From contig JAHDBQ010000046.1 in assembly GCA_020630305.1 (NCBI GenBank), positions 1 through 6,725 of the forward strand: a stretch of 6,725 bases of DNA, read 5' to 3'. This document shows, in pieces, positions 6,510 to 6,725 of the stretch (positions are counted from its first letter, which is position 1; each line of letters begins with the position of its first letter). This DNA is from Alphaproteobacteria bacterium. GTDB lineage: Bacteria; Pseudomonadota; Alphaproteobacteria; Rickettsiales; Rickettsiaceae. The position numbers and the translations under genes were made by a program. The notes beneath the pieces were generated by a model. It saw only the letters and a list, made by a program, of their open reading frames with translations, made no database searches and was not told the origin of the DNA.

Positions 6510-6645
6510 TACTTAAAGTTGTTTTTTATATACATATATTGGTTTAAATTGTAAGCTTAACAGCTTTATATATAGCCTTAGAGGCCCCTTAAAAAACATA
6601 AAATAATTTTATTTCTAAACTCATACTTTATACTTTAAGTTGTTT
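6510..6645. repeat. Imperfect 15-bp direct repeat, 121 bp apart
   Basis: TACTTAAAGTTGTTT (6510-6524) and TACTTTAAGTTGTTT (6631-6645) match at 14 of 15 positions. Both are followed by TATA-rich DNA. They lie in the non-coding end upstream of the 94-residue gene. In DNA this AT-rich a chance match is possible, so function is not claimed. Confidence 0.4.
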
Positions 6646-6725
6646 ATATCAAAAGCTTATGCATTCCATAATTATTTATGCATGCTAAAAATAAACCTTT
6701 GGTTACCTACGGGCGGTTATCATGA

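Larger units (their letters stand above)
6440..6725. other. Non-coding AT-rich right end with short repeats
   Basis: These 286 bp hold no convincing coding frame on either strand; the longest frames are about 15 codons. Besides the promoter at 6471-6499 they contain an imperfect 15-bp direct repeat, a small hairpin AAGCT/AGCTT at 6553-6566 and two copies of TTATGCAT (6657-6664 and 6676-6683) around the palindrome ATAATTAT. A G+C-richer patch GGTTACCTACGGGCGGTTATC ends just before an ATG at 6722. That ATG could begin a plus-strand gene beyond the window, but too little is visible to say. Confidence 0.5.

Noticed and set aside
6574..6596. G+C-rich patch with A-run (GAGGCCCCTTAAAAAA) as a terminator or small RNA end
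   Set aside because: The arms do not pair beyond three or four bases. No stem can be drawn, and no tRNA or known RNA shape is visible.
6700..6725. GGTTACC-containing G+C-rich end as part of a 16S rRNA terminus
   Set aside because: It only loosely resembles the GGTAACC segment near the 16S 3' end. The neighbouring bases do not match, and no anti-Shine-Dalgarno CCTCC follows.

Overview
The window looks like chromosomal housekeeping DNA from an alphaproteobacterium of the order Rickettsiales. The DNA is AT-rich (by eye about 35-40% G+C). Its serine hydroxymethyltransferase reads like the rickettsial protein almost throughout. The gene content is small and streamlined, with close spacing and one decayed gene, as expected of a host-dependent bacterium. 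The higher G+C than Rickettsia proper hints at a Midichloria-like or other non-Rickettsia lineage, but that is only an impression.

Left part, minus strand. A queH gene (epoxyqueuosine reductase, last step of the tRNA queuosine pathway) starts at 614 and runs off the left edge. It has its own good promoter at about 652-679. Upstream lie a 12-bp tandem repeat and an 11-bp hairpin. To the right is a four-gene minus-strand cluster, in transcription order: nth (DNA endonuclease III), an alpha/beta-hydrolase carboxylesterase, glyA (serine hydroxymethyltransferase) and nrdR. The gaps are 8, 17 and 32 bp, so this is very probably one operon. nrdR is broken by a one-base deletion and a separate nonsense codon.

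Centre, 3801-4005. A divergent AT-rich promoter region separates the minus operon from a plus operon. Each side has a candidate sigma70-type promoter, and both have the -35 sequence TTGCTC.

Right part, plus strand. grxD (CGFS monothiol glutaredoxin), an orphan YadG-like ABC-2 transporter ATPase and ygfZ (folate-binding Fe-S maintenance protein) lie 31 and 2 bp apart and form an operon. A convergent minus-strand gene for a 94-residue protein of unknown function follows, with its own promoter. The last 286 bp are non-coding AT-rich DNA with short repeats.

Taken together, GrxD and YgfZ help supply or repair Fe-S clusters, while Nth and QueH are Fe-S proteins. GlyA makes the folate one-carbon units, and YgfZ is a folate-binding protein. 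This shared theme is inference from family knowledge. I see no mobile element, CRISPR array, rRNA or tRNA gene, and no convincing new multi-gene system. The most notable points are the nrdR pseudogene, the orphan ABC ATPase in an Fe-S operon and the unknown 94-residue protein.
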